A DNA stretch of 64,000 bases from Bdellovibrio sp. ZAP7 (GCF_006874645.1 NZ_CP030082.1:1054001-1118000), one strand, 5' to 3'. Shown: positions 8,778 to 17,905, counted from the first letter of the stretch. The notes: generated by a model not told the origin, from the sequence alone. Translations and numbers: made by a program.

Positions 8778-9097
8778 CTGAATGAATTCCTGCTTAATGA
8801 TTGGAATGGACCTCTACGTGATAAGCAAGTTTATAACTAGCTAAAATCTTTGAGAGTTGCTGGCTGAAACTTCTGAAAAGGCTCGGTAGAAGCAAAGTAA
8901 TTCGATCGAGCTAAATTCTTAAGTATCTGAATCTGCTCGGGATTTAATTGCGATTTATTGCTGAAGAAAATGGATGGAAAGGCAGGATTACTCCTGAACT
9001 TCCTAAGATACCGAAAACACCAGCTATTTTTGCAAAGCACTACAAAATCGCTACAAACTACTACAATTAAAAAGGCAACAGTCATTTGACGCATCGC
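8778..9097. other. Left end of putative integrative element (no convincing gene)
   Basis: 320 bases between the small AT-hook gene and the integrase stop. I see no supported gene. A minus-strand frame (8837-9094) is open, but it lacks a ribosome binding site and spans the repeat cluster; at most it is a gene remnant. The integrase-proximal part holds CACTACAAAA (9038-9047), GCTACAAAC (9050-9058) and ACTACTACAATT (9057-9068), candidate integrase arm sites that are echoed at the right end near 33.43-33.49 kb. Confidence 0.45.
9038..9068. repeat. Tandem CTACAA repeats, candidate integrase arm-binding sites (left)
   Basis: Three closely spaced CTACAA-containing units lie 30-60 bases beyond the integrase stop codon. 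The 10-mer CACTACAAAA is repeated at 33446-33455, within a similar cluster about 24.4 kb away. Tyrosine integrases bind such short direct repeats at the arms of their attachment sites. The core crossover sequence could not be identified. Confidence 0.45.
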
Positions 9098-10228
9098 CTA
9101 TCCATCTCCCTGCTTTGCAAAGATAGAGATCACTTCGCCTACTGGAGTTTCAGGATCATGAAGGTGTAGGTTGTCGGTCATACCCTTAATGCTGATACCT
9201 GCCTTACGCATGTAAATCATCATTGTTTTGATATCCGACCATCCACCAGCAATCATAACTTTTGCGGGCTCTACGCCATTCCCTAGAAGGGCTGTCGCCC
9301 AACTTGCGCGAAGGTCATGAAACCTTACAGGAGGCAGCCCAATTCCCATTAGAAAAGCCCTTAAAATCTCGGCCTGCCGTCCTTCGGTCCATTCCCTGTG
9401 ATGAGGAAGGACAAAGTTGCTGTCCGGATTTTCAGCATAGAGCTGTTTGATGATGGGTATCAGCGGCGGGGCAACCTCGATAGTGCGATCTTGCTTTGAT
9501 TTGGTGAATTCTTTGAAGCCATGCTTATGGTCCCACGCCGACGAGATCAAGATTGTTCTATTGTGCAGGCTAATCTTGTCTTTTGTAAGGGCGTAAAGTT
9601 CGCCATTGCGGCACCCAGTGTATAAAGCAAAGGCCCAGACTGAATACCATGGATGATTCATCTCCCGTGCTTTTTCAAGAAGTTGCTTCATCTGTTCTCT
9701 AGTAAGAACTTTCTTAATTTTGTCTCCGAGACGGAATTGAAGCATCGGAACGGGATTACGTTGCAGATATCCGCATTCAACTGCAAATCCAAAAAGCCCT
9801 TTGATGAACTTGAGCATACTTTTTTGATGTGATGGGGACCTTTCAGCCAGCGTGACCTTAATCAATGCGCGTATCTCTTCGGTACGGATTGACTCAATGG
9901 TTCGGTTGTTCCATTGGCGTGTATGCGCATCAAGACACAGGCGATAGTTCTCGACTGTAGAAGGTGCTAAATCGCGCATTTCCATTGATTCGTAGAACTG
10001 TTCCCGCAATGTCGCTACCTTCATTTTTCCGCCAGCACCTTCTTCGAAGCTCGTCTCAACTTGTAAAACAAGTTGATTATAAATACGCTTTGCCTCGATT
10101 TCTGTGGCGATTAGGTCACCCTTGTCATTACGAGTTCGGCTCAGTGACTTTGGTTGTCTGGTTAATGGATGTCGCTTCGAAAATGTAACTTCATAGCCTT
10201 GTATATCGTCTCTAAATTTAATTCCCAT
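9098..10228 (-). CDS. Tyrosine-type site-specific integrase
   Basis: 376 residues with the phage-integrase layout: an N-terminal arm-binding region (about residues 1-60), a core-binding SAM-like domain (about 70-160) and a C-terminal catalytic domain. Catalytic landmarks are TGCRNGEL (Arg I), RFHDLRASWA (His-x-x-Arg), GGWSD at the second His position (Trp, an accepted variant) and the nucleophile Tyr in MMIYMRKAG. A good ribosome binding site (GAGGAGG) lies inside the end of the excisionase gene, which it overlaps by 11 bases. It probably integrates and excises the 24-kb element whose left end lies just downstream. Confidence 0.9.
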   Translation of the reverse strand: MGIKFRDDIQGYEVTFSKRHPLTRQPKSLSRTRNDKGDLIATEIEAKRIYNQLVLQVETSFEEGAGGKMKVATLREQFYESMEMRDLAPSTVENYRLCLDAHTRQWNNRTIESIRTEEIRALIKVTLAERSPSHQKSMLKFIKGLFGFAVECGYLQRNPVPMLQFRLGDKIKKVLTREQMKQLLEKAREMNHPWYSVWAFALYTGCRNGELYALTKDKISLHNRTILISSAWDHKHGFKEFTKSKQDRTIEVAPPLIPIIKQLYAENPDSNFVLPHHREWTEGRQAEILRAFLMGIGLPPVRFHDLRASWATALLGNGVEPAKVMIAGGWSDIKTMMIYMRKAGISIKGMTDNLHLHDPETPVGEVISIFAKQGDG

Positions 10229-10496
10229 AAAAACCTCCTCTTTTTTGTGAAAGCAAAAGGTTTCTTAAATCAGCTAACGCGTATCGATTCGACCGTCCTA
10301 ATTTATAATAGGGAACTTTGCCGTTACTTGATAGAGTCCACAAAGTTGATGTCGGAATTTTTAGATACGCAGCTGCTTCTTTCGTTGTTAACCACTCCTC
10401 TTCAGTTTTCAAAGAACAAAGTGTTTTTGTATCATTTGGAAATATATCTTTGGTAAATATTCTTAAATCTTTTTTTTGGTTAGAATAATGCGCCAT
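10218..10496 (-). CDS. Excisionase-like MerR/AlpA-type DNA-binding protein
   Basis: About 92 residues from an ATG at 10496 preceded by GGAGG (an upstream ATG at 10535 is less likely). The C-terminal half reads WLTTKEAAAYLKIPTSTLW ... PYYKLGRSNRYA, the standard winged-helix excisionase/AlpA fold. It overlaps the integrase start. It probably directs excision or regulates the integrase. Confidence 0.8.
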   Translation of the reverse strand: MAHYSNQKKDLRIFTKDIFPNDTKTLCSLKTEEEWLTTKEAAAYLKIPTSTLWTLSSNGKVPYYKLGRSNRYALADLRNLLLSQKRGGFYGN

Positions 10497-10562
10497 AGTG
10501 GTCCTCCAGATGCGGAGTACTTTCACGACGCTCATTGAATTGATATGGAACTAGGAGAAGAA

Positions 10563-11414
10563 TTATTTCCCTAGAGATTTCCTTCTGCGATCTATAATAT
10601 CAAGAGCTTGTCTTTCGGCTGGACCGTGATGGTTTCGGTTTGGGTTGAGATGTTTAGCACCTTCTCCCGTAAAAAATTTGGAAAAGGCTTTTTTAAATTC
10701 TGACCCGTTAGTAAATTGCTTCCTCGATAGAAAGGATTCTAATGGACTCGGGCTATTTAATAGATCACAAACTATTTCATAGGCCCTGTCCCATTCTGAT
10801 GAATAAAAGTCTTCCTCGTTGTCGACTCCGGCATCTGAAAACAGCATGCGTCGCTCGGTATCGTCGGACATCCATTCACTTGGCTGATAGAGGCAAATAA
10901 TTCCGAGGCGGTCTAATTCTGAGAGAAATAGTCTTAGCGTCGAAAATTCGCGTGCGTCTGCGGTTTTGGTCACGGAAGATCCGATACGTTTGCCGAGCGC
11001 AATCAAGAAACTTTTGTCACTATGCAGATCGGCTTGAGCTATTCTTTGAATTACGCAAGGATCGTATATCCAAAAAAGGTCCATCCCAATTAATTCCAGA
11101 ATGAAATCGTCCGGGGACTCATCGATCGTCAGAGTTCCCGGGATGATTCCATCGTCTACTTGAACTTCCGACCTAGACTTCAATTGCCCAAGATGAGCCT
11201 TCGCGGAAAGCAAGCCTTTTTCGTCTTGGATTTTTGCTTGTATCAGGCATGAGTTGGCTAGGTGACGCTGTCTATCTATATCTAAGAAAAAATCCAGATG
11301 CTTGTCGTAGTATTCTTTATCCCAAACTTCGTCGGGTGCATCTACAATTGATAGAAGGTACTTATCCATACGTTTTTTCCACTCTGTCCATTCTAGATTT
11401 TGAACGCCTGCCAT
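10563..11414 (-). CDS. Uncharacterised protein in integrase operon
   Basis: 283 residues, preceded by AGGAG and transcribed toward the excisionase and integrase genes. No known domain is recognised. It is acidic overall with a helical composition, has no signal peptide or membrane segment, and ends in a basic stretch (NRNHHGPAERQALDIIDRRRK). Its position in the integrase-excisionase transcription unit suggests an element-encoded accessory or cargo gene. I cannot assign a function. Confidence 0.6.
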   Translation of the reverse strand: MAGVQNLEWTEWKKRMDKYLLSIVDAPDEVWDKEYYDKHLDFFLDIDRQRHLANSCLIQAKIQDEKGLLSAKAHLGQLKSRSEVQVDDGIIPGTLTIDESPDDFILELIGMDLFWIYDPCVIQRIAQADLHSDKSFLIALGKRIGSSVTKTADAREFSTLRLFLSELDRLGIICLYQPSEWMSDDTERRMLFSDAGVDNEEDFYSSEWDRAYEIVCDLLNSPSPLESFLSRKQFTNGSEFKKAFSKFFTGEGAKHLNPNRNHHGPAERQALDIIDRRRKSLGK

Positions 11415-11605
11415 GCTGACTCCTAGTTTCTAACATTCTATCAAATAAAAAAAACGTCAGCAAAGGCGATTGCTGGAATTAGGACACCGTCTAGTTCTGT
11501 GGAAAAAGCTATTTATGCAACATATACCTTCATCAACAAAAAGTATTCCAACGCGGAACAACCAGAATTCGCCAACAAAGCTATATTCTAGAAAGGAACT
11601 TATGA

Positions 11606-12730
11606 GTGAATACCTTTAGTCAACCAGCCCAGTATCTTAGTGATTTCGAGGTACAGAAGCGACATTACTTCATAGATGCCTTCTCGGTTATGCCAATAGG
11701 TGGAACTATTTTAAGTTCTACCATAAAGCTGCCTCGAAAGCAGTATCCAGTAAAGGATGTGTCTCTTGATGTAATTCATGACGTACATCTGCATACAGAC
11801 AGGAATAAGATTTATCTCGGCAGACGCAAGGATAACAAAAATTTTGTTTTTGCAAATCTTCATGATTTGATCCGAATGGATCGTGGATGGCCAAATCCAC
11901 TGCGAACTAGAGATGGAGTCAATCAGTTCACCGTTGAAGAGCAGAGGGTATTGATAGAGTTAGATTCGATTTCTGACTATTCGATACAGTTGATGCAGCA
12001 GCTTTTGAATGCTGGATTCGAGGAAGTCAGAAGATTTGCTAGTGAGATACTAGATGCCGACGCCGAGGTTCTAGTTTCAGACTTTTTTATCAACAGATTC
12101 GAAATTTACACTGAGCTGGGGCCATATAATAGCGACGATTTAGTGGTGATGCGGGAGAGAATTGATGACGTAATTCGAAGAAATTACGGGCTAAAAACCG
12201 AACGGAAGTCAGAAGCTTCAAAAGAATTGACTCACACTGGTTGGCCCGCTCGTACGGATCGAGAGGTGAATCGTTATGAGAAAGCGACCTTAAAGGTTTA
12301 TCCAAAATATGATCGAATCCGAATTGAATCTGCGAATTTATCCCTCCGACCGAGCTTTAGTTCAGTTGGAGATATAAGGAAAGAGCTTCTTTCATTGTAT
12401 GAAAATGTTGTTCAAAGAATAGAGGCTCTGCTTGATCAAGTAATCATTTCTCCTCCGGAGAAGGTCTCTCCGGAGGATCTTTATCTGTTGTTGGAGGGGT
12501 TTAGCTTAAGGGGCGTGAGAAAGGAGAAGGCCTTTGATGAGCTTGTGCGGCAATTAACTCAATTTGGTGTATATGACCCTGGTGCAATTAAAGATGCGAA
12601 TTTGCGTTTGGGTTATTCCCAGTTAAAGAAGCTTTCGGATGCAAGTAATGGAATTTTAGAGAAGAAAAAACGTCCTCCGAAATCTGGTGGGCAGCAACAA
12701 AACTTTTATCTACTGAAGCGGGTACAGTAG
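11606..12730 (+). CDS. Uncharacterised protein, possible rolling-circle Rep-like
   Basis: 374 residues from a GTG start. The only suggestive block is EKATLKVYPKYDRIRIE, weakly like the nucleic-acid strand of gene II/X-type replication proteins, and a helical C-terminus with a basic end (KKKRPPKSGG). I do not see the paired catalytic Tyr or the HUH motif. It is divergent from the integrase operon and precedes the three-gene operon at 12.9-14.3 kb. The function is unknown and the Rep suggestion is weak. Confidence 0.55.
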   Translation: MNTFSQPAQYLSDFEVQKRHYFIDAFSVMPIGGTILSSTIKLPRKQYPVKDVSLDVIHDVHLHTDRNKIYLGRRKDNKNFVFANLHDLIRMDRGWPNPLRTRDGVNQFTVEEQRVLIELDSISDYSIQLMQQLLNAGFEEVRRFASEILDADAEVLVSDFFINRFEIYTELGPYNSDDLVVMRERIDDVIRRNYGLKTERKSEASKELTHTGWPARTDREVNRYEKATLKVYPKYDRIRIESANLSLRPSFSSVGDIRKELLSLYENVVQRIEALLDQVIISPPEKVSPEDLYLLLEGFSLRGVRKEKAFDELVRQLTQFGVYDPGAIKDANLRLGYSQLKKLSDASNGILEKKKRPPKSGGQQQNFYLLKRVQ

Positions 12731-12911
12731 GGAGCTTGGATACGGTAGCTCAATTTGGCCTAGGGAGACGATAGATTCTAGGTCAAAAAAAATAGCTCTT
12801 TGACATTCGTATAGTTTGATTTTGAGTAAGAATCCTATTTCTAGGAAATGTCCCATTCGAACATTGGATGGGATTGTTCCTTAAATTTTTTAATACTAAA
12901 TGGAGGCAATA

Positions 12912-13400
12912 ATGAAATTCCCAAAGATTGATATACAGTTTATCTACCGAAATTTTTTTCCTGGAACCGCAAGTATTGTGGTGAGGGCTAAGGGTGATCA
13001 TCTTAACGCGCAAGATAGATTGGCGCCGATTGGCGAGGAAGCCGCAAGGGCTATCACGAGTTGGTTCATCTCCGACGCTCTTCCATTATTCCATACCGAA
13101 AGTGATTTGGTGTTCCGTAGAGAGTTGCGAGACTTCTATTTTAAAGTCCATGCCAAAAAGAATGACGAGTTCTGTGATCAAGTTCGAAGCTGCAATTCAA
13201 TTGAATCACTTTTAATCGCAGGGGAACTAATTGATTTATATCGTGCAGTGCCCAACTTGTTTATTGAATGTATGGCCTGGGACGACAGTTATCCGTATTT
13301 TGAATTTCCGGAAGACTTTGAAGAACCTAAAGAATGGGTTGGTAAAGAGGCTTACGAAGATGAAGAGCGTGCACATAAAGATAGTAAAGTTCTTCATTAG
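12912..13400 (+). CDS. Uncharacterised small protein A, paralogue of the gene at 13797
   Basis: 162 residues from an ATG preceded by GGAGG. N-terminal IDIQFIYRNFFPG and later NSIESLLIAGELIDLY ... FIECMAWDDS align with YKYIYRNF and NPLEALRFSFEAFH ... FIYCVEWNGDS of the protein encoded at 13797-14273, so the two are paralogues. The C-terminus is acidic, then Lys-rich. There are no membrane segments and no known domain. It is the first gene of a compact three-gene operon (gaps of 8 and -17 bases) ending at a terminator. Confidence 0.65.
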   Translation: MKFPKIDIQFIYRNFFPGTASIVVRAKGDHLNAQDRLAPIGEEAARAITSWFISDALPLFHTESDLVFRRELRDFYFKVHAKKNDEFCDQVRSCNSIESLLIAGELIDLYRAVPNLFIECMAWDDSYPYFEFPEDFEEPKEWVGKEAYEDEERAHKDSKVLH

Positions 13401-13408
13401 GAGAAAAA

Positions 13409-13813
13409 ATGTATACTCCACTCTTTCTTGGTAAACATTTTTCTACTCTGAGGCTGGCGAATGACTTTGTTTATCTGAAAATTAATAACAGTAATTTGGT
13501 TTATCCATTTGAGATTTCTGAGTATGTCGATGCGATGGTGGCAATTTTGCAAGGTAAATACACAAAGGCAATGCCGAATGATGAAATGGAGCTTGTGGAT
13601 AATCTAATAACAACCATCTTGGATCGTTGTGAAAAAATTCATTTTGAATACAGAGTGACGATGGAGACTTGGTTAAGGGAAAACACTGTTGTTCGTTGTA
13701 AGTTGCCTTGGGGAATTCCAGATGCCACAAAGGCGGAGCTAGGCAAAATAGTCTATTGTGTTTTTTTTGATCTTCTTGATTTGCGGGAGGTGAGAAATGA
13801 GTTGGAGGGATAA
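13409..13813 (+). CDS. Uncharacterised small protein B in three-gene operon
   Basis: 134 residues with AGGAG before the ATG. It is soluble and rich in aromatic and hydrophobic residues, and has no recognised domain. It shares the short spacing of its neighbours and overlaps the next gene by 17 bases, so the products are likely made together and may form a complex. Confidence 0.6.
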   Translation: MYTPLFLGKHFSTLRLANDFVYLKINNSNLVYPFEISEYVDAMVAILQGKYTKAMPNDEMELVDNLITTILDRCEKIHFEYRVTMETWLRENTVVRCKLPWGIPDATKAELGKIVYCVFFDLLDLREVRNELEG

Positions 13814-14273
13814 ATATCCACCGTTGTTCGATTATAAATATATCTATAGGAATTTTAGCGAGGAGTTTGCAGAGGAAATCATGAGGATCGTAGATGAGTT
13901 GGCTCATAGAAAGGATGGTGTTTTTTCTTCCTCTTGGCCGACTTCGGAAGCGATTATCAATCATGTCTTTTTTGGTTACGAATGTTCAGGTGCTACCGAA
14001 GTTGATTTGGTAAGATTATACATTCTTCGAAAGATTGTTTTTGCAGATGTATTGAAGAGAAAAAAAGAGACCTGTATCGTAGATCGTAGCCAGTTCGACA
14101 TCTGTGAAGTTCTGAATCCACTGGAAGCTCTGAGGTTCTCATTTGAAGCGTTTCACACATTCATTTATTGTGTTGAGTGGAATGGCGATAGCCTCGCTTC
14201 TTGTATTCAAGAAATTCCAATCTCACGTGGGAACATGAAAATGCAAAACGGAGATGACGAGATTCCGTTTTAA
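13797..14273 (+). CDS. Uncharacterised small protein C with SSB-like C-terminal tail
   Basis: 158 residues, paralogous to protein A. It ends in NGDDEIPF, which closely matches the conserved C-terminal peptide of bacterial single-stranded DNA-binding protein (Asp-Asp-Asp-Ile/Leu-Pro-Phe). That peptide docks to SSB partner proteins such as RecO, RecQ, PriA and exonuclease I. Unlike SSB, it has no recognisable OB-fold. The tail could recruit or titrate SSB-binding host proteins. The ribosome binding site GGAGG lies inside gene B. Confidence 0.65.
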   Translation: MSWRDKYPPLFDYKYIYRNFSEEFAEEIMRIVDELAHRKDGVFSSSWPTSEAIINHVFFGYECSGATEVDLVRLYILRKIVFADVLKRKKETCIVDRSQFDICEVLNPLEALRFSFEAFHTFIYCVEWNGDSLASCIQEIPISRGNMKMQNGDDEIPF

Positions 14274-14291
14274 GCTAAACCAAGTATTCAG

Positions 14292-14330
14292 AGGCCATCA
14301 CGTATTTATGCGATGGCCTATTTTCTATTT
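14292..14330 (+). terminator. Rho-independent terminator after the three-gene operon
   Basis: AGGCCATC (14292-14299) pairs with GATGGCCT (14312-14319), followed by ATTTTCTATTTT. It lies 19 bases after the stop of gene C. Confidence 0.75.
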
Positions 14331-14449
14331 TGATAGGACATACGGGTACGGCGTTGATGAAATAAAGAGTTAAGAAAAGGGCCGTTATTTGCGGATATCG
14401 GGATTTTTTAAAATCTTGATTTTTAATACTTCTAAGGATTTATTAATGC

Positions 14450-15316
14450 TTAATCGCGCACAAATATCCCTGGCTTTAATTCTACAGCATTCATACCAAG
14501 GCTCGGCATAAACAAATCCTTTGTTAGTTGATAAGCCTGATCTGCTATGGCTTGCTTTGAGGGATCACTTGAAACTGTATAATCGCCAATAAATGCAAAA
14601 AAATCTGACAAGACAAATAAATCGTCAGATTTACTCACGACATTGATGCTGATTTCTCCCGGAATTATCGGCCCGATAAAATTGAGAGTCCCGCTGTTCA
14701 CCAAGGATTGTAACAACTCATTCAATCCTGGTAAAATTTTACTCCGAATTGAGTTAACTGCTTCTCCATGCATTTTGGAATCAATTACAGCGCTTAGGTG
14801 GAAATGAATATCTCTGATTCCGTATTTTTTAATCGCTGCAAATAATGGGTATCTGGTTGCAATTAAAGCTGCCTCTTGCAAGCGAATAACTTTGATCATT
14901 TGCTTGTACCGCTCGGGCAAAAGTTGACTCGGACTTAGAATTTCGGTGGTTGAGGCTGCAACTGGAGAAGAGGCTATGAACCATTCTGGGTATTCGATTG
15001 CTGTTTTATAGAAGTTTTTTTCAACGAAATTTTTGGCGAAATCTGGATCTTTTCGAATTAGCGTTCCCCCCATCAATTCTGTTTGGATAAGATTTGCTGA
15101 GGCGATCTGGTGCGCAGCCTTCAGTTTTCGGCTCGCTCTGATTTTTTTCATATGAAGATTACTTAGTCCGGCTTTTTTGAGAAGACTTTCAGCTACCGCC
15201 ACTTGAGACTCAAGGAGGCACACCCAACCAATTCCATAGTGCCCGTTGACCTTAGCGTTGGATAACGTTCCAGTTTCATCAATAAAAATGTGTATTGGAT
15301 CATTCGGTGCAGCCAT
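14450..15316 (-). CDS. DUF3800-like protein
   Basis: 288 residues. It begins with IHIFIDETGTLS, the RNase H-like first strand with an Asp-Glu pair typical of DUF3800, and has KSDDLFVLSDFFAF in the C-terminal part where DUF3800 proteins carry their last acidic cluster. The family is predicted to be nuclease-like and is common in phage and mobile elements. It is transcribed just after the tyrosine recombinase (33-bp gap), suggesting element cargo. Confidence 0.55.
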   Translation of the reverse strand: MAAPNDPIHIFIDETGTLSNAKVNGHYGIGWVCLLESQVAVAESLLKKAGLSNLHMKKIRASRKLKAAHQIASANLIQTELMGGTLIRKDPDFAKNFVEKNFYKTAIEYPEWFIASSPVAASTTEILSPSQLLPERYKQMIKVIRLQEAALIATRYPLFAAIKKYGIRDIHFHLSAVIDSKMHGEAVNSIRSKILPGLNELLQSLVNSGTLNFIGPIIPGEISINVVSKSDDLFVLSDFFAFIGDYTVSSDPSKQAIADQAYQLTKDLFMPSLGMNAVELKPGIFVRD

Positions 15317-15349
15317 TAAGATGGCTTCTACCCAAAGACAAGCAGCAAG

Positions 15350-16309
15350 TCAATCGGCCTTGGATCGCGAAGATTTTAAAAGTTCATCAATCTTTTTTTC
15401 AGGGATGCCGGAAGCACGCTCAATGTTATGGGCATACCCGGCTGTTACGGCCGGAGACGAATGTCGCGCAAATAGTTGAGTCTCCTGGAGTGAGGCACCG
15501 GCAACCAAAGCAAGGGTAGTTGCCGTGTGCCGGAAGGAGTGTGTTGAGATGCGGGGATTATCTATAGAGATGGCTCGGAGTCTGTCCTTGGCTATCCTTC
15601 GAATGGAGCGAGTAGAAAGGCGTTGATGGCGATTTCCATCTGATGTTGACCCAAAAAGTGGTTCAGTTGCTTTTGCAACTGGTCGTTCGGCAAGATATTC
15701 GAGTATTGGAGTTAAGGCCGTTTCGGTGAGGACAACATAGGCATCCTTGGAATCTGAACCTTTGCCTTGTAGCCAGAGAACAGGTTGCCCGGCCTCCTGG
15801 CGTAGGTCATCGATATCTGCTCGCGCAATTTCAATTGAGCGGGGGCCAGTTCGAATCATGAGGTTTAATAGGGCGTAGTCGCGTTTCCCCTTGATGGTGG
15901 AACGATCAATTGAATTCAAAAGTCGAAAAATTTGTGGAATCGTAAGAGGGTCCTTTCGGAAGCGTTTATCTCTTTTTGCTGATTTGATATTCTTTGCAAG
16001 ATTTGGATATATCTTTTCAGATTCCAACCAGGCAAAGAAGGTGCGTACGGCCACCATGTATGCGGCTTGTGTGTTAGAGGAAAATTTACGACTTCTAAGA
16101 GAGCGTTTGTACTCAATTAAATCTCTACGATTTAACGATTTAAAATCGGTATTGAGTAACCACTGTCTGAAATCTTTGAGCCGTCTTTTATATCCCTCAC
16201 GCGAGATATCTTTAACATCATGGGCCGTGATAAATTGTTCGATTAGGCTAGATATCCGGTCTGCTCTCAGCAGTGAACGTTCACGTATAGATTCTGTTAC
16301 TTGTTTCAT
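15350..16309 (-). CDS. XerC/D-type tyrosine recombinase
   Basis: 319 residues. It has an N-terminal SAM-like core-binding domain (about residues 20-105) and a C-terminal catalytic domain with a full residue set: TGPRSIEI (Arg I), a Lys in the beta hairpin, HSFRHTATT (His-x-x-Arg), ARHSSP (second His) and Tyr in VTAGYAHN. It differs clearly from the integrase at 9.1 kb, being shorter and without an arm-binding domain. It may belong to a second element nested in, or fused to, the first. Confidence 0.88.
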   Translation of the reverse strand: MKQVTESIRERSLLRADRISSLIEQFITAHDVKDISREGYKRRLKDFRQWLLNTDFKSLNRRDLIEYKRSLRSRKFSSNTQAAYMVAVRTFFAWLESEKIYPNLAKNIKSAKRDKRFRKDPLTIPQIFRLLNSIDRSTIKGKRDYALLNLMIRTGPRSIEIARADIDDLRQEAGQPVLWLQGKGSDSKDAYVVLTETALTPILEYLAERPVAKATEPLFGSTSDGNRHQRLSTRSIRRIAKDRLRAISIDNPRISTHSFRHTATTLALVAGASLQETQLFARHSSPAVTAGYAHNIERASGIPEKKIDELLKSSRSKAD

Positions 16310-16399
16310 TTTCCCATTTCATCATACCGAAGTGTTCGACGTAATTTTCAATGGAAGAGCTAGAACGAAAAGCTATTTCTGCGTTTCGGGGCGATACGG

Positions 16400-16858
16400 T
16401 TACTTAACGAGCAAAGCTATTACAGTTTTGCTTCCGGAGTTAGCCAGATTTCCATCGAAATCGGGTTGCATAGTGAGAGCCGGGGCTGCGGTATTAGTTA
16501 AGTCGATTTTGTAATAAAAGGCAGCGATACTTGTGTCAGGATATATGGCATTTTCAACAACATCTCCAAGAAGCATATACTCATTTGCAGTGTAAGTGGC
16601 AGTATCGGTCGTAATTGTGATGGTAACAAAAGCACTGCCGTTGTTGAGTGTGGAAACATTGAAGTAAGTTATATAAGTGTTTACGGGATATCCTGCATCA
16701 ATCACGGAATTGCCCGCCGATAAGTCCCGGTTGCTGTAGCGGTAAACGTGCTTCATGGCTCCAATCTCAGAAAGGCTATAAACTTTGAGATCGCGTTCGG
16801 TGCACGAGGTGAGCATAAAAAATACGCCTATGACTAGCATTTTCCCCAGAAAGACCAT
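16400..16858 (-). CDS. Predicted lipoprotein
   Basis: About 152 residues. The signal peptide ends in a lipobox (MLTSC), and the mature part is Thr/Asn-rich and beta-strand-like. Family unknown. It lies 17 bases after the secreted-protein gene at 16876-17466, which it probably follows in one transcript. A GTG six bases upstream is an alternative start. Confidence 0.6.
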   Translation of the reverse strand: MVFLGKMLVIGVFFMLTSCTERDLKVYSLSEIGAMKHVYRYSNRDLSAGNSVIDAGYPVNTYITYFNVSTLNNGSAFVTITITTDTATYTANEYMLLGDVVENAIYPDTSIAAFYYKIDLTNTAAPALTMQPDFDGNLANSGSKTVIALLVK

Positions 16859-16875
16859 GCTCACCCCAAAGCTAC

Positions 16876-17466
16876 TTATTGAAATTTAAAATTATTTTTC
16901 TTGAACCTATCAGCGTAGTCTTTCTCCGCTTTTTTCAAAACTACGTAATTGCTTACTCGGCAATCAATGAACTTTTTGACAGTTGGTCCTCTTGGACCAT
17001 AATCAGTGCCTTCTCCGCAAAATGCGAACACCTGAATGGCTATGTCTCCATCGAACCATAAAGCTAATCCGGATCGGTCAGAATTCAGTTGAACAAATTT
17101 TGGAACAGGAAAATCTTTTCCTAGAATTTCACTTACCTTCGGCAGGTCGCCATACATATTGCATTGACCGGCCATGCTTACATTGTGTTCTTCAATTAAA
17201 CCAGTTTTGCCATTAGCAAACACAGATCGAATAGTTTGAACGCAAGCCGATCGTTCTTTACGCATATATGAATAACCGCAGTTAGGCGGATTTCGGCAAA
17301 CATAGTTTTCATTATTTTCAAATTTTCCAAACTTTGTTGAAGCCTCAGCAAATGGGTGTCCGATAAGCAAATCTGAATACATTTTACTGCTCTTAACACC
17401 GCCGTCGGCATATGCTTCGAACGATAGAAGGCATAATATTAGTAGAACAATTTTATGAAGATTCAT
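16876..17466 (-). CDS. Secreted protein of unknown function
   Basis: 196 residues with an N-terminal signal peptide (hydrophobic core IVLLILCLLSFEAYA, then Asp). The mature part has several Cys, with pairs at CRNPPNC and single residues later, that could form disulfides in the periplasm. No family is recognised. It is upstream of and apparently co-transcribed with the lipoprotein gene. Confidence 0.6.
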   Translation of the reverse strand: MNLHKIVLLILCLLSFEAYADGGVKSSKMYSDLLIGHPFAEASTKFGKFENNENYVCRNPPNCGYSYMRKERSACVQTIRSVFANGKTGLIEEHNVSMAGQCNMYGDLPKVSEILGKDFPVPKFVQLNSDRSGLALWFDGDIAIQVFAFCGEGTDYGPRGPTVKKFIDCRVSNYVVLKKAEKDYADRFKKNNFKFQ

Positions 17467-17516
17467 TTGAATATCCTTTATAAATGTAGATTGTTAGTTG
17501 CCTCAGTAGAAAGTTC

Positions 17517-17798
17517 TCATTTTTTTGCTTTTCGAAGAATGACGTCGAAGTTCCCTGCGAAAATTTCGTCCTCCATCTCTTTCAGTGGAGATTTTCGTTC
17601 AAATGGACCAAAACATAGTTCGTCGACAGTAATGCCAAGTTCATCAGCAACTATTTTAACCTTCTTTATGTCTCTGGGATTGCCTCCAGATAACCATTCT
17701 GAAAGTGTGGTTTTCGGTACACCAGTTTTGCGGGACAGTTGTGCCGCCGTCATATCTCGATCTGCTAAAATATGCTTGAGATTGCTTTTTAGTTTCAT
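17517..17798 (-). CDS. XRE-family helix-turn-helix regulator
   Basis: About 93 residues from the internal ATG at 17798 (the frame is open to 17831). MTAAQLSRKTGVPKTTLSEW followed by LADELGITVDELCFG-like sequence is a textbook Cro/C1 helix-turn-helix. It lies upstream of the secreted protein and lipoprotein pair on the same strand. It is probably a local or phage-type repressor. Confidence 0.75.
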   Translation of the reverse strand: MKLKSNLKHILADRDMTAAQLSRKTGVPKTTLSEWLSGGNPRDIKKVKIVADELGITVDELCFGPFERKSPLKEMEDEIFAGNFDVILRKAKK

Positions 17799-17905
17799 AC
17801 TCAGAACCCATCGGAAAAATGTGAATCTCATTACACAGGAAAAACGATATTACGTACGTTGACCGCTACGCCGTTCACCAAATACAAAATGCCGTACTTC
17901 TCGAA

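Noticed and set aside
8837-9094. Open minus-strand frame of 85 codons after the integrase
   Set aside because: No ribosome binding site, it starts inside the repeat cluster and has no recognisable domain. The C-terminal part looks somewhat protein-like, so it may be a remnant, but I cannot support a gene.
11606-12730. Rolling-circle replication initiator
   Set aside because: Only a short strand resembles gene II/X proteins; no HUH motif or paired catalytic Tyr is visible, so it stays unassigned.
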